NCBI GenBank assembly: GCA_011037195.1
Contig: JAAEAF010014742.1
Span: 62,001-126,000, forward strand
Length of the DNA stretch: 64,000 bases
Reading direction: 5' to 3'
Source: Triatoma infestans
Taxonomy: Eukaryota > Arthropoda > Insecta > Hemiptera > Reduviidae
Part shown: piece by piece, positions 54,440 to 64,000 of the stretch
Numbering within the stretch: position 1 is the stretch's first letter
Layout: every line of letters starts with the position of its first letter
Translations under genes and position numbers: made by a program
The notes under the pieces: generated by a model
What the model was told of the DNA's origin: nothing
Seen by the model: only the letters and a program-made list of their open reading frames with translations
Database searches by the model: none

Positions 54440-55872
54440 AACATCATTCATCTTCAGTTCTTCTTCAGTGTGCTGTTCGAATTTCTACACTCATACAATG
54501 TTAATTAAATAAGAAAATGTATTAATTTGCAAGAAGAAGTCACCTGAATTCTCCATCCGATTTTTTTTTTTTTGTCGTTTTGGCTGTTTCACTTAATAAT
54601 AAATTTATGTTTGTTTTTTTTTGTTAATAACGATATACATCGTAAATGTATCGCATATCAGTAAAATAAACATGTTGGCTATAATCATAAGTTTGCATTA
54701 TATAAGTTTGTATTAGTAAGATTAAACTAATACAATATACGCTCATAAATATGTCTAACTTTATTGACCAGGTGTACACCGTTATCTCTGTTTATTAGTG
54801 AAGTGTAATTAAGTTCTAGATATTAAAAAAAAAAAAGGGGGGGGTTCTCCTTCAGTTCTTCTATCTGCTGTTATTGATAGTAAATTTTACTATCTTCATT
54901 AATTTACACTTACAAACTTTCCATTGAATTATTTCGTTCTACAAAATAACGACGACGACAACAACTTACTATGTACTTAAAAAACAAATCCATTCATTCA
55001 CTATTTTATCTAAATATTTGTTAATTTATTTTGAAGATAAGATTACAATAAATTAAAAACTTTCTCGTCTCCGTTAAATAGGCCATTTCAGCTCGAGTAA
55101 TTCCGTTTAAGATACAGCACTTGGTCCATGTCGTTGGATTAGTTTTTTTGCATTATTTCACAAAATTTTCTGATTTCTCGTGATCTTTTTTAATCAAATA
55201 TAGTACAAGTATATACTTGTAGTGTATTTGATCAAAAAAGGTAGATATCGTAAAATTTGATCGAATCTATCCAATCAGACTTAGATATTTTGAAAACCAG
55301 AACTTAATGCAATTTTATATAGTAATCTAACTATAAACATAACACTGATAAAAGTAGGATTAAAATATATCTTAAATTTATGTTCAAAACGACATTCACA
55401 GATCATTTACCATACATTAAGCAACCAGTTCAGTAAGACGAGGGAGTTCTTTAACACCTTTATAAAGACATTGACCTGCAATATCTTTCTTTATACCGGA
55501 AGTGTTTAATACCAAATCGTCCAACCTGAAATGTCATCACCTTGTACTACTAACAAGGACCTTTTGTTTTTAAATAATTATCTCTCGGTTTTATAACGCT
55601 ATTTAAGCATAAATGAAATAAGTTTAAATATTAATAAGTTTTAAGCGGAAAAAAAGTCAAATTAAATGAAATCGGTTGGAACGAATCTTGTTAATGAATC
55701 CTTGAATTAATGATTTGAAAATCCATATTCAGAACATGTATTGGGGGATGGCTTGCAAATCGTATAAACATAATGACTCAGAGAATCAATCCTGTTTGAT
55801 TCGCAGACCATTTTACCATTCAGAAATTACTAATCAGAACATGTAGGCCGCACATATCAAATGACAAACAAA
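54440..55872. other. AT-rich stretch, nothing recognised
   Basis: An A run followed by a G run near 54826-54845 was noted; no gene or element signature. Confidence 0.35.
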
Positions 55873-56062
55873 ATTAGATACGAATGTACAAAAAATGAGA
55901 GCGCCAGAAATGAGTTTCTTCGGAGAATAGCAGGAAAAACCAGGAGAGACAGGATCCGGAACCATTAGGGAGGAACACTTAACCAAATATCTGGTCTTTC
56001 CTGCTATTCTCCGAAGAAACTCATTTCTGGCGGCTCTCACTTTTTGTACATTCATGTCTAAT
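55873..56062. repeat. 71-bp inverted duplication within a LINE fragment
   Basis: 55873-55943 and 55991-56062 are near-perfect inverted copies around a 47-bp spacer. Both encode the same LINE segment (NVQKVRAARNEFLRRIAGKT on the minus strand for the right arm). The left arm and spacer continue into RDRIRNH on the plus strand, so a piece of the LINE was copied in reverse. Confidence 0.8.
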
Positions 56063-57120
56063 GTTATACAGCTTTCGGAACCATACAAAATTATCTCTCG
56101 GATCCGCAGCTTGTTCTCTTTACTAATTTCTTCTTTATTTTTTCCACAATAGCATTACATTTTCGGTAATACACATTATTGTCCTTGCGAATCCTATTTG
56201 AAATTTCTGGCTATATTCTTTCATCTCAAGTTCGTCTAAATATTCAAATTGATCGAGCAATTGGAATTTCTATTCCATTACACTTAGTATCTATGCCCTT
56301 GTTCCATAATTCCTTCCTCCATTCCATAGCTTCTTGAGTGTTTGTCACGAGAAAATGTCGTTGGGCCATAACATCGGAACTGGAGTCATACTTTTTATAC
56401 CCTATGTGATCTTTTGGGGTTTTCCTCTTTGCCCACTTTCAAAATCTCATCCATAAAGGCGATGATCTGTATAAGCCTTAAAAAGGAGTTCGACTTGGGT
56501 CCTAAGAATCCATACTTTGCTTTCAGGCTCCTGATAAACAGTTTTAATTGCCTCAACCAGATTTTTATGATTTTATTTAGAACATTAGGGACTGTGAGTA
56601 GATTACTGCTTTTAATTTGAGGAATACTAAAAAATACTCATTTCTTTTTTCTCTTCTAGTGCTTCTCAGCAATAATTCTGAGAGAGAATGTATGATCTGC
56701 TCTTGATTTGATTATGTCCTCCTAGGGCAAAAAGCAGCTTGTTCTTCTAATTCTGATTATTTTTGTTTCCTAGCCATTGTTCAAGGATTCTTGTATACAT
56801 TACACCTTATTCACAACTTGAGATAAACATACAGATTTATAATTGCCACATTCAACATTAAAATTCTCTTCTAGATATAATCAAGTTATTACTCCCAGTC
56901 GTTTGGAATCCTTTCCTTACCCCCTGAAATAGAGTTGTAAACTTGATTAATTCTGGAGCTATTCCACCACTTCTTAGCTTTATTCTATCTACTACCATCT
57001 CTACGTCATTTTTCCAAATGGTCTTCTTCCACAGGAATTTCCCCTTCTTCTTCTTCCTCCAATAGACTCAATCTCTCTCGATTCCTCCTATGCCTATGGA
57101 CTATAAATCATTGCAGGGTC
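55991..57120 (-). pseudogene. Heavily decayed LINE reverse transcriptase
   Basis: Reading the minus strand from 57120, fragments in changing frames include VEMVVDRIKLRSGGIAPELI (about 57000), SLRIIAEKH with RRTSCFL just before it (about 56690), ATIKSLYK-like and REIILYGSESCITLDMN (56110-56050), then KVRAARNEFLRRIAGKT. The order matches the pre-palm, palm and post-thumb regions of a LINE ORF2 covering about 1.1 kb with many stops. The catalytic YADD box is not recognisable. Confidence 0.6.
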
Positions 57121-57699
57121 CAGGACATCAAAGAGATTTTTCCCTTAAAATGGTATAGCCATACTTCCATTATTTATTGTCCTTCTGTAATCAACCTTCC
57201 AGTTGTATCTCTCATATTTCTTATCTCTGCAGAAACTATCCTAAAATTACTCCGATATTTTGAGAGTACAGAAATTATTTTATCATATATGCTAGTTTTA
57301 TTTTTTACATGACCTGTTCCAGCTTTACTCTGACCAGAATCCAAAACCGGTCGGGAACAGAATAAATGTGCATGCTAAGATGGATAAAATCCCAGATGTA
57401 ATTTAATTAATTTATTACTGTAAAAATATGTGAAATCAGTTCATTTAATAAATAGGTTTTAATGTTCTATTTACAATGAAATTCTTAAATAACAGAATTA
57501 GACATTTTTACTTTCTCTTACTTTGAATAATCGTCTTTTGTTAAATCAAAATAAAATATGTTTTTGATTACATGTCCAATCCTACGTTTATCGATTCGAT
57601 AGGAGGCGAGAATCCGGAATTTTATGGTTTAATTATTACAGGCGAACAAATGGTTTTATTTAATTGCCTTCCTGTTTCTTAAGTTTTGTTTTCTACTTC
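57121..57699. other. AT-rich stretch with HINE scrap
   Basis: TTTTTACTTTCTCTTACTTT at 57508-57527 is a solitary HINE head tip; nothing else is recognised. Confidence 0.4.
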
Positions 57700-57830
57700 A
57701 TGACTTCAGCTATTTAGCCGTACTGCGTCGCTCGTTGCCCGGTTTAAAATTTTAGGTTGCACTGGTGGCAACTGATGTTCGTTTAGTTTAGAACAATCTC
57801 GGACGCGAACTTCATATCCAAAAGTCACCC
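57700..57830 (+). repeat. Dispersed repeat R2, copy 2
   Basis: It shares GGCAACTGATGTTCGTTTAG, GGACGCGAAC and CAGCTATTTAGCC with 32990-33125. Confidence 0.55.
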
Positions 57831-58851
57831 AATAGACATCTTAGTGTATGTTAAAATTACTGTTTTATATTATTCCAAATTTTCATTTGTTATTCTAAAG
57901 AGGGAGCAAGTGTCCTCCTTGGTAGTTCTTTTCTCAGCGCCCAAGGTCAACGCAACCAACTTCAATCCTTTGGAAGTCTTTAGCAATAAGGTCGAATAGT
58001 TGGTTTAAATCAATTCATGGGCTCGATAGTTATTAAAGTAGCCGCTAAAGCCTCACTTCCAAATTTCTAATTAAAAATATAGAAGGCAAAATATCATTTT
58101 ACATTTAATCACAATTAAACGCTATAATATTTTACTAATTTCTATTATTACAATGACCTCTGAATAGTATTGCGGTTCTTATATTTGTAAACAATGGCCA
58201 GAGTTGTTTTTTTCTATAAATTCTTCAACATACGTACTATTTACCTGGCAGTGCGAATGACACAAAAGAAGAACTCGATTTTCCCAGTAGGATCATAAAT
58301 ATTTTTTTAAATTTTCTTGAAAAGAGATTGACGTCACATCACTTCCAAAAGAACTTGTTCTTTTCCAAAACTTCTTTCTATATGAACGACAACAGAAAAA
58401 AAAGAAGGTAGAACTTATTAGGGAATTCCAAAGTAATAGACTTGGCCCCAACCGGGCAGATAGTCGTGAGAAGAGATCCTATTTGTATACTTCCAAGTAT
58501 TCGTATTTATATATATATTATGATTAGATGTTTTAAACCAGTTGTATAGTTTGTTATATTTCATTCAAGTGCGTGATAACATAATATTATGGTAGGTAGA
58601 ATGTAGAAGAGAGGAATGGCCTGTGTGTCATGGGCAAAAACAACCTGCCCTAGGTCGTTACATCATATCTCTTCCTCTCTCTCTCTCTATCTCTCTCTCT
58701 CTCTCTCACTCACCACTATAAATAAAATATTTGTTTGTATTTTTAATAAACCGAATTACTTATTTACAATAGAATTGACTATAATACAATAATAAACTCA
58801 CGCAAACATTATTTAGTTAGCAATCCATGTGATCAAATCATGTCTTACTAT
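57831..58851. other. AT-rich stretch with a CT microsatellite
   Basis: Only the (CT)n run at 58669-58708 stands out. Confidence 0.4.
58669..58708. repeat. (CT)n microsatellite
   Basis: Nearly perfect CT run interrupted by one TAT. Confidence 0.9.
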
Positions 58852-59375
58852 ATTTTTACTTTCTCTTACTCCTGGTAAGAAGAGGAAATATTGTGTCAAA
58901 TTTTCGATATCGAGTTTTCACCGGAAATATCCGTTTTAAGCACAAAAAAGTGTTTTTTAACAAATGGTCTGTGTTGTGTGTGTGTGTGTATGTATACAGC
59001 ATTGCTCAAAAACAAAAAAACCGTAGAAAGTTAAAACTTGATATTCCGTTTAGGTATCACCATAGGATTGGACAGTACATTATCTGTCAAAATTCCTCAA
59101 CCGGAAGTATCACTTTACTAATTTGTTTTTTTTTTTTACTTTTTTGCGTTTTCTCAAAAATGGCTACGACGATTTTTTTTTCAAAAACTTGGCCAATCAA
59201 CTACACATACAAAAAGCTACAACTATTATTTGAAACATTTTTCTTTGGGAAAATTCATTTAAGGGCAGTTAAGGGGGGGCGGGTTAGGTTATCATCTAAA
59301 GTGATATTTCAGTTTATCAGACAATTCTGTCATCTAAATAATGTTAATTAGAATTAAATATGTTATTGAAATTCA
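58852..59375 (+). mobile_element. HINE-like element, 3'-truncated
   Basis: The head ACTTTCTCTTACTCCTGG, GAGTTTTCACCGGAAATATC, AATGGTCTGTG with GT run, then AACCGGAAGTATCAC (59099), TTCTCAAAAATGGCTACGAC and ATTCATTTAAGGGCAG. It stops after AATTAAATATGTTATTGAAA, in the middle of the first internal unit boundary. The 152-codon ORF at 58893-59351 is only a read-through of this repeat. Confidence 0.75.
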
Positions 59376-59454
59376 TGGCATTTCAATTGAAGTTTATGTA
59401 CATATCCTCATTTATTTACATTTATCCGATATAAAATGATCTTAAGGTTTGGTC

Positions 59455-59795
59455 TTTAATATAAACTAATCCTTCAGTTTCAGCGTTTCAAGTTATAGTT
59501 AACTCTTCTTCAGTGCCACAAAACATAAGGGTTTCCGTATATAAGAAGTTTTATGTTTTCTTTTATTTTTCAAAAAATAAGAAGCTTTACGAACTGCTAA
59601 TTAAATTATAAACCTAAAATTAATTTAAAATAGTTTCGATTATAATATGCAGTTTTTAGTGCAACTTGATGTTTCCAGTTTCTTTAAAATAAACAAACAC
59701 CTATTTTTTAAGGAAAATTTTATGTTTGTAGTACTGAAGAAGGAGTTAAATATAACTTCAAAACGTTGGCATTGATGAGTTAGTTTAAGCTCATT
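59455..59795. repeat. Inverted pair of hammerhead-like modules (locus 6)
   Basis: Arms at about 59455-59555 and 59695-59795 are inverted copies around a ~140-bp spacer. The right arm has CTGAAGA (59734-59740), then GGAGTT/AACTTC (a 6-bp stem including one G:U) and CAAAACGTTGG. The left arm, read on the minus strand, has CTGAAGA (59513-59507), AGTT/AACT and TGAAACGCTG. Confidence 0.65.
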
Positions 59796-60191
59796 TGTCG
59801 ATAACACCAACTATTTGATTTCATTTGTATACAGTTAGAAAGGAATGCCTTAAGAGATTAGAGATAGTGTTGATATGATGTGTGAACACTATCAAGAAAA
59901 TATCTTTACCAATATACACACGTCTAGATACTTTACAAATATATTGGGTCTTTTGATATTAGAGGTGCCTTAATGCATATATATCAAAATTGGCCAGAAT
60001 GCAAGAAGTATTCCATAGTTTGTTTGTAGTACTGTCACGTTTCCATATATATGCCAACATTTCTGTCCAATAATACTTGAGTACAAAACAATATAATCAC
60101 AAGAATTGAATATATATTTCATTATACGCATTTAATCAGTAATTTAGGAAAAAAACTACAGTTATCCTTTTAAGTGAATTTATTTCAGTAG

Positions 60192-60229
<38 letters not shown>

Positions 60230-61519
60230 TAAAAGAAATAAAAGGTATAAATGATTGTAAATAATTTATTTGTTATTTTAAACAATATTTGAATCCCATT
60301 TGAGTAATTTTCCTTAATGAACAAACTGCGAAGTGCCTAAACTCTTTAAATTAACGTTATCACCTTCCTCAGATAGCCTTAATGTACTTGGCAACTATAA
60401 TAGCTTACACCTCAAGTTTAGCCAAAAAGAAAAAAAAACATTTTAATTGTACCTGATTACTTTTTATTTAGACGAAGAATCTTGATTTATTTATTTTTTT
60501 GTTTTTTATATTGATTTGTTTTAAATACAAATGATAAACCTCCTTTGTATAGACGTTTTCAATTAATTTTGCCTTAACTTATTTTATTTAAACTAATAAT
60601 AGAATGAAAGTAATGTTTTTATAATTCAAGGTTATATAACACATAATTGAAATAATTATTTATAATTAGGAATTTTCCATCTTCTTTTTTGAAGAAAAAG
60701 AATACCTAGTATAAACAGCTGTATTAAGATCCCGTTACTAAATTCTCTTTATTAAAGATAACTGATTCATAGCAAGTTATGGGGGCTTTGATAAAAACTT
60801 ATAATTAATTAGTACTTAAATTTTATTTAGATTCGGTCTTCTTCTTAAGGCGGCAATTTGTAATTTAAGTTCTCTATTGAAAAATTTGTTGTAGTAGTTT
60901 CGAGGCTAAGACCAGATAAGTTGAAATAAAATTGTATATAGTGGTTCGAATGGAGCGTCTAGCTTCCTCTGAATCTGAAACCAGTTATTTCACGTCAGCT
61001 AACAGTGGAGGTTAAATACGGTTTCCTATTTATTACTGTTGACAGATCAATTTTTAAGTTTTTTTTTTTTTTTTATTGTTGTCTATATATAATGTAATAA
61101 ATTTATGTTATCATTATTAACCAGAGTTAACCTTGAACTAAACGCTATGAAGTACAGAATCACATGTGATTCTCATAAGTTTCCGTCTCCCCTATTCTTA
61201 CTAAAAAAAACAATTGATAATTTCTCTCGAACGAATTAAGAATCGTTCTAGCCTAAGAATTCACACTATTTATATTATTTGGGACATGATTTCGCTGTAC
61301 TGTATACCCAATAGTATTGGTTCTTTTAAAGGGGATGGAATAATTTATTCTTAATTTCTCTTCCCTGCTGTCAGATTTCAAAAGTTGAGTGAGTGTTCAT
61401 TGTAAGTAGTTCTTGTAAGTAGTAAGGTTTTATTGTTTCTCAAAAGAGTGTCCGATTTGAAAGTTTTATATTAAATCTTGACCTGGAAATAACATTTTTC
61501 CAATATTAAATTTTTACTA
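59796..61519. other. AT-rich stretch, nothing recognised
   Basis: A GT microsatellite (60194-60228) and poly-T near 61060 are present. The ORF at 60136-60324 spans the microsatellite. Confidence 0.4.
60194..60228. repeat. (GT)n microsatellite
   Basis: Perfect dinucleotide run of about 17 units, outside any HINE-like copy. Confidence 0.95.
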
Positions 61520-61830
61520 AGGGGCTCTAAGAGCTTCAGGCGTTTGGACCAGAGCATCAGAGACATTTTCCGTGGTAGCCTGCTTCATTTTGTAGTCATC
61601 GACCGGTTTCGGGCGTTTGCCCATCTTCAGGATGCGTTTTTCAAACAGTGTGACAACACAGATTTGCTCTGTGCAAGTCTGTGTTGCCACACTCAATGAA
61701 AAACGCATCCTGAAGATAGGCGAACGCCCCAAAACCCCAGTCGATGACCACAAAATGAAGCAGGCTACCACGGAAAATGTCTGATGCTTTCCAGCTTTGC
61801 GGAACCAACCACCACAACTTCAGGCGTTTC
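61520..61830. repeat. Palindromic repeat with two hammerhead-like modules (locus 7)
   Basis: Arms of at least ~130 bp fold around a centre near 61668 (CAGATTTGCTCTGTGCAAGTCTG region). Left arm, minus strand: CTGAAGA (61630-61624), T, GGGC-AAAC-GCCC, GAAA (61610-61607), CCGG: a 4-bp stem with tetraloop. The right arm has CTGAAGA (61709-61715) with a decayed GAAA. Both arms share CACGGAAAATGTCTGATGC-like and GAAGCAGGCTACCACGG blocks with the locus at 7.9 kb. The minus ORFs here are shadows of the repeat. Confidence 0.7.
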
Positions 61831-61839
61831 ATTTTATGC

Positions 61840-62756
61840 TGTTTACCCCAAACACATATCCACACACACACACACACAATAATATCAACTCTAATAATTA
61901 ATTATAAGAATGGTCCATAAGTTTTTGAACCATTAGTACTGGAAGTTGGACCCGTACTTCAACTAACCTACCAACAACAAAAGCTGAGTTTTTAAAAGGA
62001 AAATAATAGAAATAATAATAATAAATTTACTTATATCTTTGTTTGTTATAATGTGATATTGTTTGTGGAACATGTACCGTCCCTCTCTTAATAAGGGTAT
62101 TATCAGGATGAAATGAAACACATCAAACTACCCGTTTATTAATACAATAATTGGATATTTGTATCATATATATTTTTTCCCTAAGCCGGTAACGCCGCCT
62201 AGTATATCCTTTCAAATGATGAAGAGTTCAATCAACTGAAAAGCAGAACATACTAAAGCTGTGCAGAAGGATATAGTTTCCATTGGAGCATAAGACACAA
62301 GAAGAATTTTTTGCAACCCCGATTCGGTAAAAATCTCTCCAAGGTAATCGTGCCCCCTCAATATTATAATGAGAACAACGTAATGTCCTCGTGTTTCAAA
62401 TTTTTAGGGATTCGGACATTTGGGTCTTACAATCCTTTCCATTGTTTTCCTTCCGCTTTATTGAATTACACTTCTAGGTATAGGGAACGAAGTTCTTTTG
62501 ACCGAGTTTTTCGGGAGAAGATATTCTAGTTGTACCATGTTCGAGCCCATAAATTTGCGTAATATAGTAATCACTTATAGCACCCAGCTTGGCGGCTTCG
62601 CTGAAATGTTTTGGAAGCTCCCGGGAATCGGTCTTCAAACAAGGGTATGCATTATATATATAGGTAGATTAATATGTTTAGTTTTCAGTATATTCTCAGA
62701 AACACGTTTGAAAACGGTTTTTTAACTTCTGCATTATAAACGTACTGAGTATATTA
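61840..62756. other. Stretch without supported genes
   Basis: A (CA)n run lies at about 61861-61879. The ORFs at 62311-62725 show no family resemblance. Confidence 0.35.
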
Positions 62757-64000
62757 CGAGATGTGTAAATTAAGTAATGAGACTGATTTTTATCTTTTTT
62801 TTATCAAATAAAATTACAATTCAACATTGTCCCCTTCAAGTAACTACCTTGGGAAGCCACACAACGCTGAAGACGATTCTTCCATTCGTCATAGCAGTGC
62901 TGGAACTCGGATACTGGAATAGACTTCAGTTGGTCGGTTACGGCTGTTTGAATATTCTCCAATGTTCCAAAATGACGTCCCTTGAGGTGATTTTTCAAAT
63001 TGGGGAACAAAAAAAAGTCACATGGACTCAAGTCGGGTGAATAAGGAGGCTGAGGAGCCACAGGAATGTTATTACTGGCCAAATACTCATTAATAGAAAT
63101 CGCGGTGTGACACGGAGCATTGTCGTGATGCAACACCCACTTGTTTTTGATGTTTGGTCTCACACGCATGACTCTTTTTCGAAGTCTCTCAAGAACTTCT
63201 CGGTAAAAATGTTGGTTTACCATTTGGCATTGAGGCACAAATTCTTTGTGAACGATTCCTTGGCTATCAAAAAAGCAAATCAGCATGCATTTGATTTTTG
63301 ACTTGCTCATTCTTGCTTTTTTTGGCCTTGGAGAGGTTGAAGTGTGCCACTACATGCTCTGACGCTTAGTTTCTGGGTCATACTCAAACACCCAAGACTC
63401 GTCTCCTGTAATAACACGTTCCAAAAAATTGGGATCGTTTTCAATTGCTCCCAAAAAGTCAAGGCTCCTTTCCTTTCTGATGTCTTTTTGCTCTTGTGAA
63501 AGATTTTTCGGAACCATTTTTGCACAAATTTTTCTCATCCCCAATTCATTAGTCAAAATTTGATGAACGGTTGTGTGAGTCAAATTCAACTCTTCGCCGA
63601 TCATTCGGACTGTCAAACGACGATCTGAACGCACGAGATCGCGGATTCTGCCAACATTTTCGTCGGTTCTTGAAGATGAAGGCCTTCCGCTGCGAGGCTC
63701 GTCTTCAATTGATTCCCTTCCTTCTGCAAACGACTTAAACCACCTAAAAACCTGTGCTCTCGACAAAACATTGTCTCCATAGGCCTGGCACAGTTTTTCA
63801 AACGTTTCCGTTGCACTGTGCTCAAGTCTGAAGCAAAACCTGATAGCACAACGTTGCTCGTAATTGATGTCACTCATTTTTAAAACGCACTGAAAAAAAC
63901 CTTGCTCACAAAAAAAGTCACTACAGGACAGTGCAACAACTCTAGCATTTTCAAATTTGCACTGGACGTGTATCAGATGTTTACTTGCCCTACCACGCAT
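62757..64000 (-). mobile_element. Mariner element, running past the window end
   Basis: The right-hand (3') terminus begins CGAGATGTGTAAATTAAGTA directly after a TA (62755-62756), comparable to the mariner end at 35742 (CGAG...TAAGTAA-GAGAC). The element contains one transposase gene on the minus strand. Its 5' inverted repeat was not found before 64000; with ~120 bp upstream of the start codon already visible, it probably lies just outside. Confidence 0.8.
62804..63877 (-). pseudogene. Mariner (DD34D) transposase with a single nonsense codon
   Basis: The start codon at 63877 (MSDINYEQR) is chosen because it begins the conserved mariner N-terminus; upstream codons are unrelated. In order: helix-turn-helix region with VFRWFKSFAEGRESIEDEPR, SGRPSSSRT, RMIGEELNLTHTTVHQIL, then VITGDESWVFEYD (first Asp), VLHHDNAPCHTA (second Asp) and YSPDLSPCDFFLFP (third Asp, 34 residues after the second). 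The C-terminus ends at 62804. The length of about 357 residues is normal for the family. The only defect seen is TAG at 63352-63350, directly after DPETKRQSM; the same frame continues with WHTSTSPRPKKARM. The enzyme would act in the nucleus on its own terminal repeats. One stop in an otherwise open gene suggests recent inactivation. Confidence 0.9.

Noticed and set aside
58893..59351. 152-codon ORF
   Set aside because: It reads through a HINE-like repeat including its GT microsatellite; other copies have stops in this frame.
61517..61877. Two overlapping minus-strand ORFs
   Set aside because: They are shadows of the palindromic module repeat, also seen translated at 7.9 kb.

Overview
The window looks like AT-rich animal (most likely insect) nuclear DNA. 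It contains Tc1 and mariner transposases, LINE reverse transcriptase and RNase H remnants, solo LTRs, tRNA-derived SINEs and many microsatellites. There are no operons, ribosome binding sites or bacterial genes. I could not support a single intact host protein-coding gene; every recognisable coding stretch belongs to a mobile element and nearly all are broken. The exact species cannot be read from the sequence.

Layout. 0.4-1.5 kb holds a decayed Tc1 transposase. 3.3-5.1 kb has a repeat-family copy, a LINE C-terminus and a SINE. 9.3-12.2 kb is a nest at least four insertions deep: a HINE-like element interrupted by a LINE, that LINE by a second (RNase H) LINE, that by a solo LTR, plus a SINE, with matching target-site duplications (TSDs) at every level. 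12.7-13.4 kb is an insertion with a 16-bp TSD, made of two direct and one inverted ~215-bp unit. 14.5-20.2 kb carries several copies of the dominant ~1-kb family, a palindromic MITE and two solo LTRs. 20.7-23.4 kb holds a Harbinger-type MITE inside a LINE, and a truncated LINE with a complete RNase H domain. 25-32 kb has three near-complete copies of the dominant family and three LINE fragments. 32.7-49.6 kb contains seven of the ten solo LTRs, an internally deleted mariner and two foldback modules. 51-57 kb contains further LINE debris and a SINE inside a foldback element. 58.8-64 kb ends with palindromic modules and a mariner whose transposase has one visible stop codon; that element runs off the window.

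Three things stand out. (1) One repeat family of about 0.9-1.2 kb occurs at more than 20 places in both orientations. It has subterminal inverted repeats, a GT microsatellite, internal ~290-bp repeats, a 3' hairpin and T-rich flanks, an architecture that fits Helentron-associated elements (HINEs). (2) Short modules of the form CTGANGA - stem-loop - GAAAC recur at seven or more loci, usually inside direct, inverted or foldback repeats. They resemble hammerhead-ribozyme cores of Penelope-like retroelements, but with a consistent extra nucleotide. (3) Ten solo LTRs occur with no internal retrovirus-like region; nine have TSDs I could read.

All calls rest on reading the sequence and the supplied translations. 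No alignment, database search or RNA folding was run, so repeat boundaries without a TSD are approximate.
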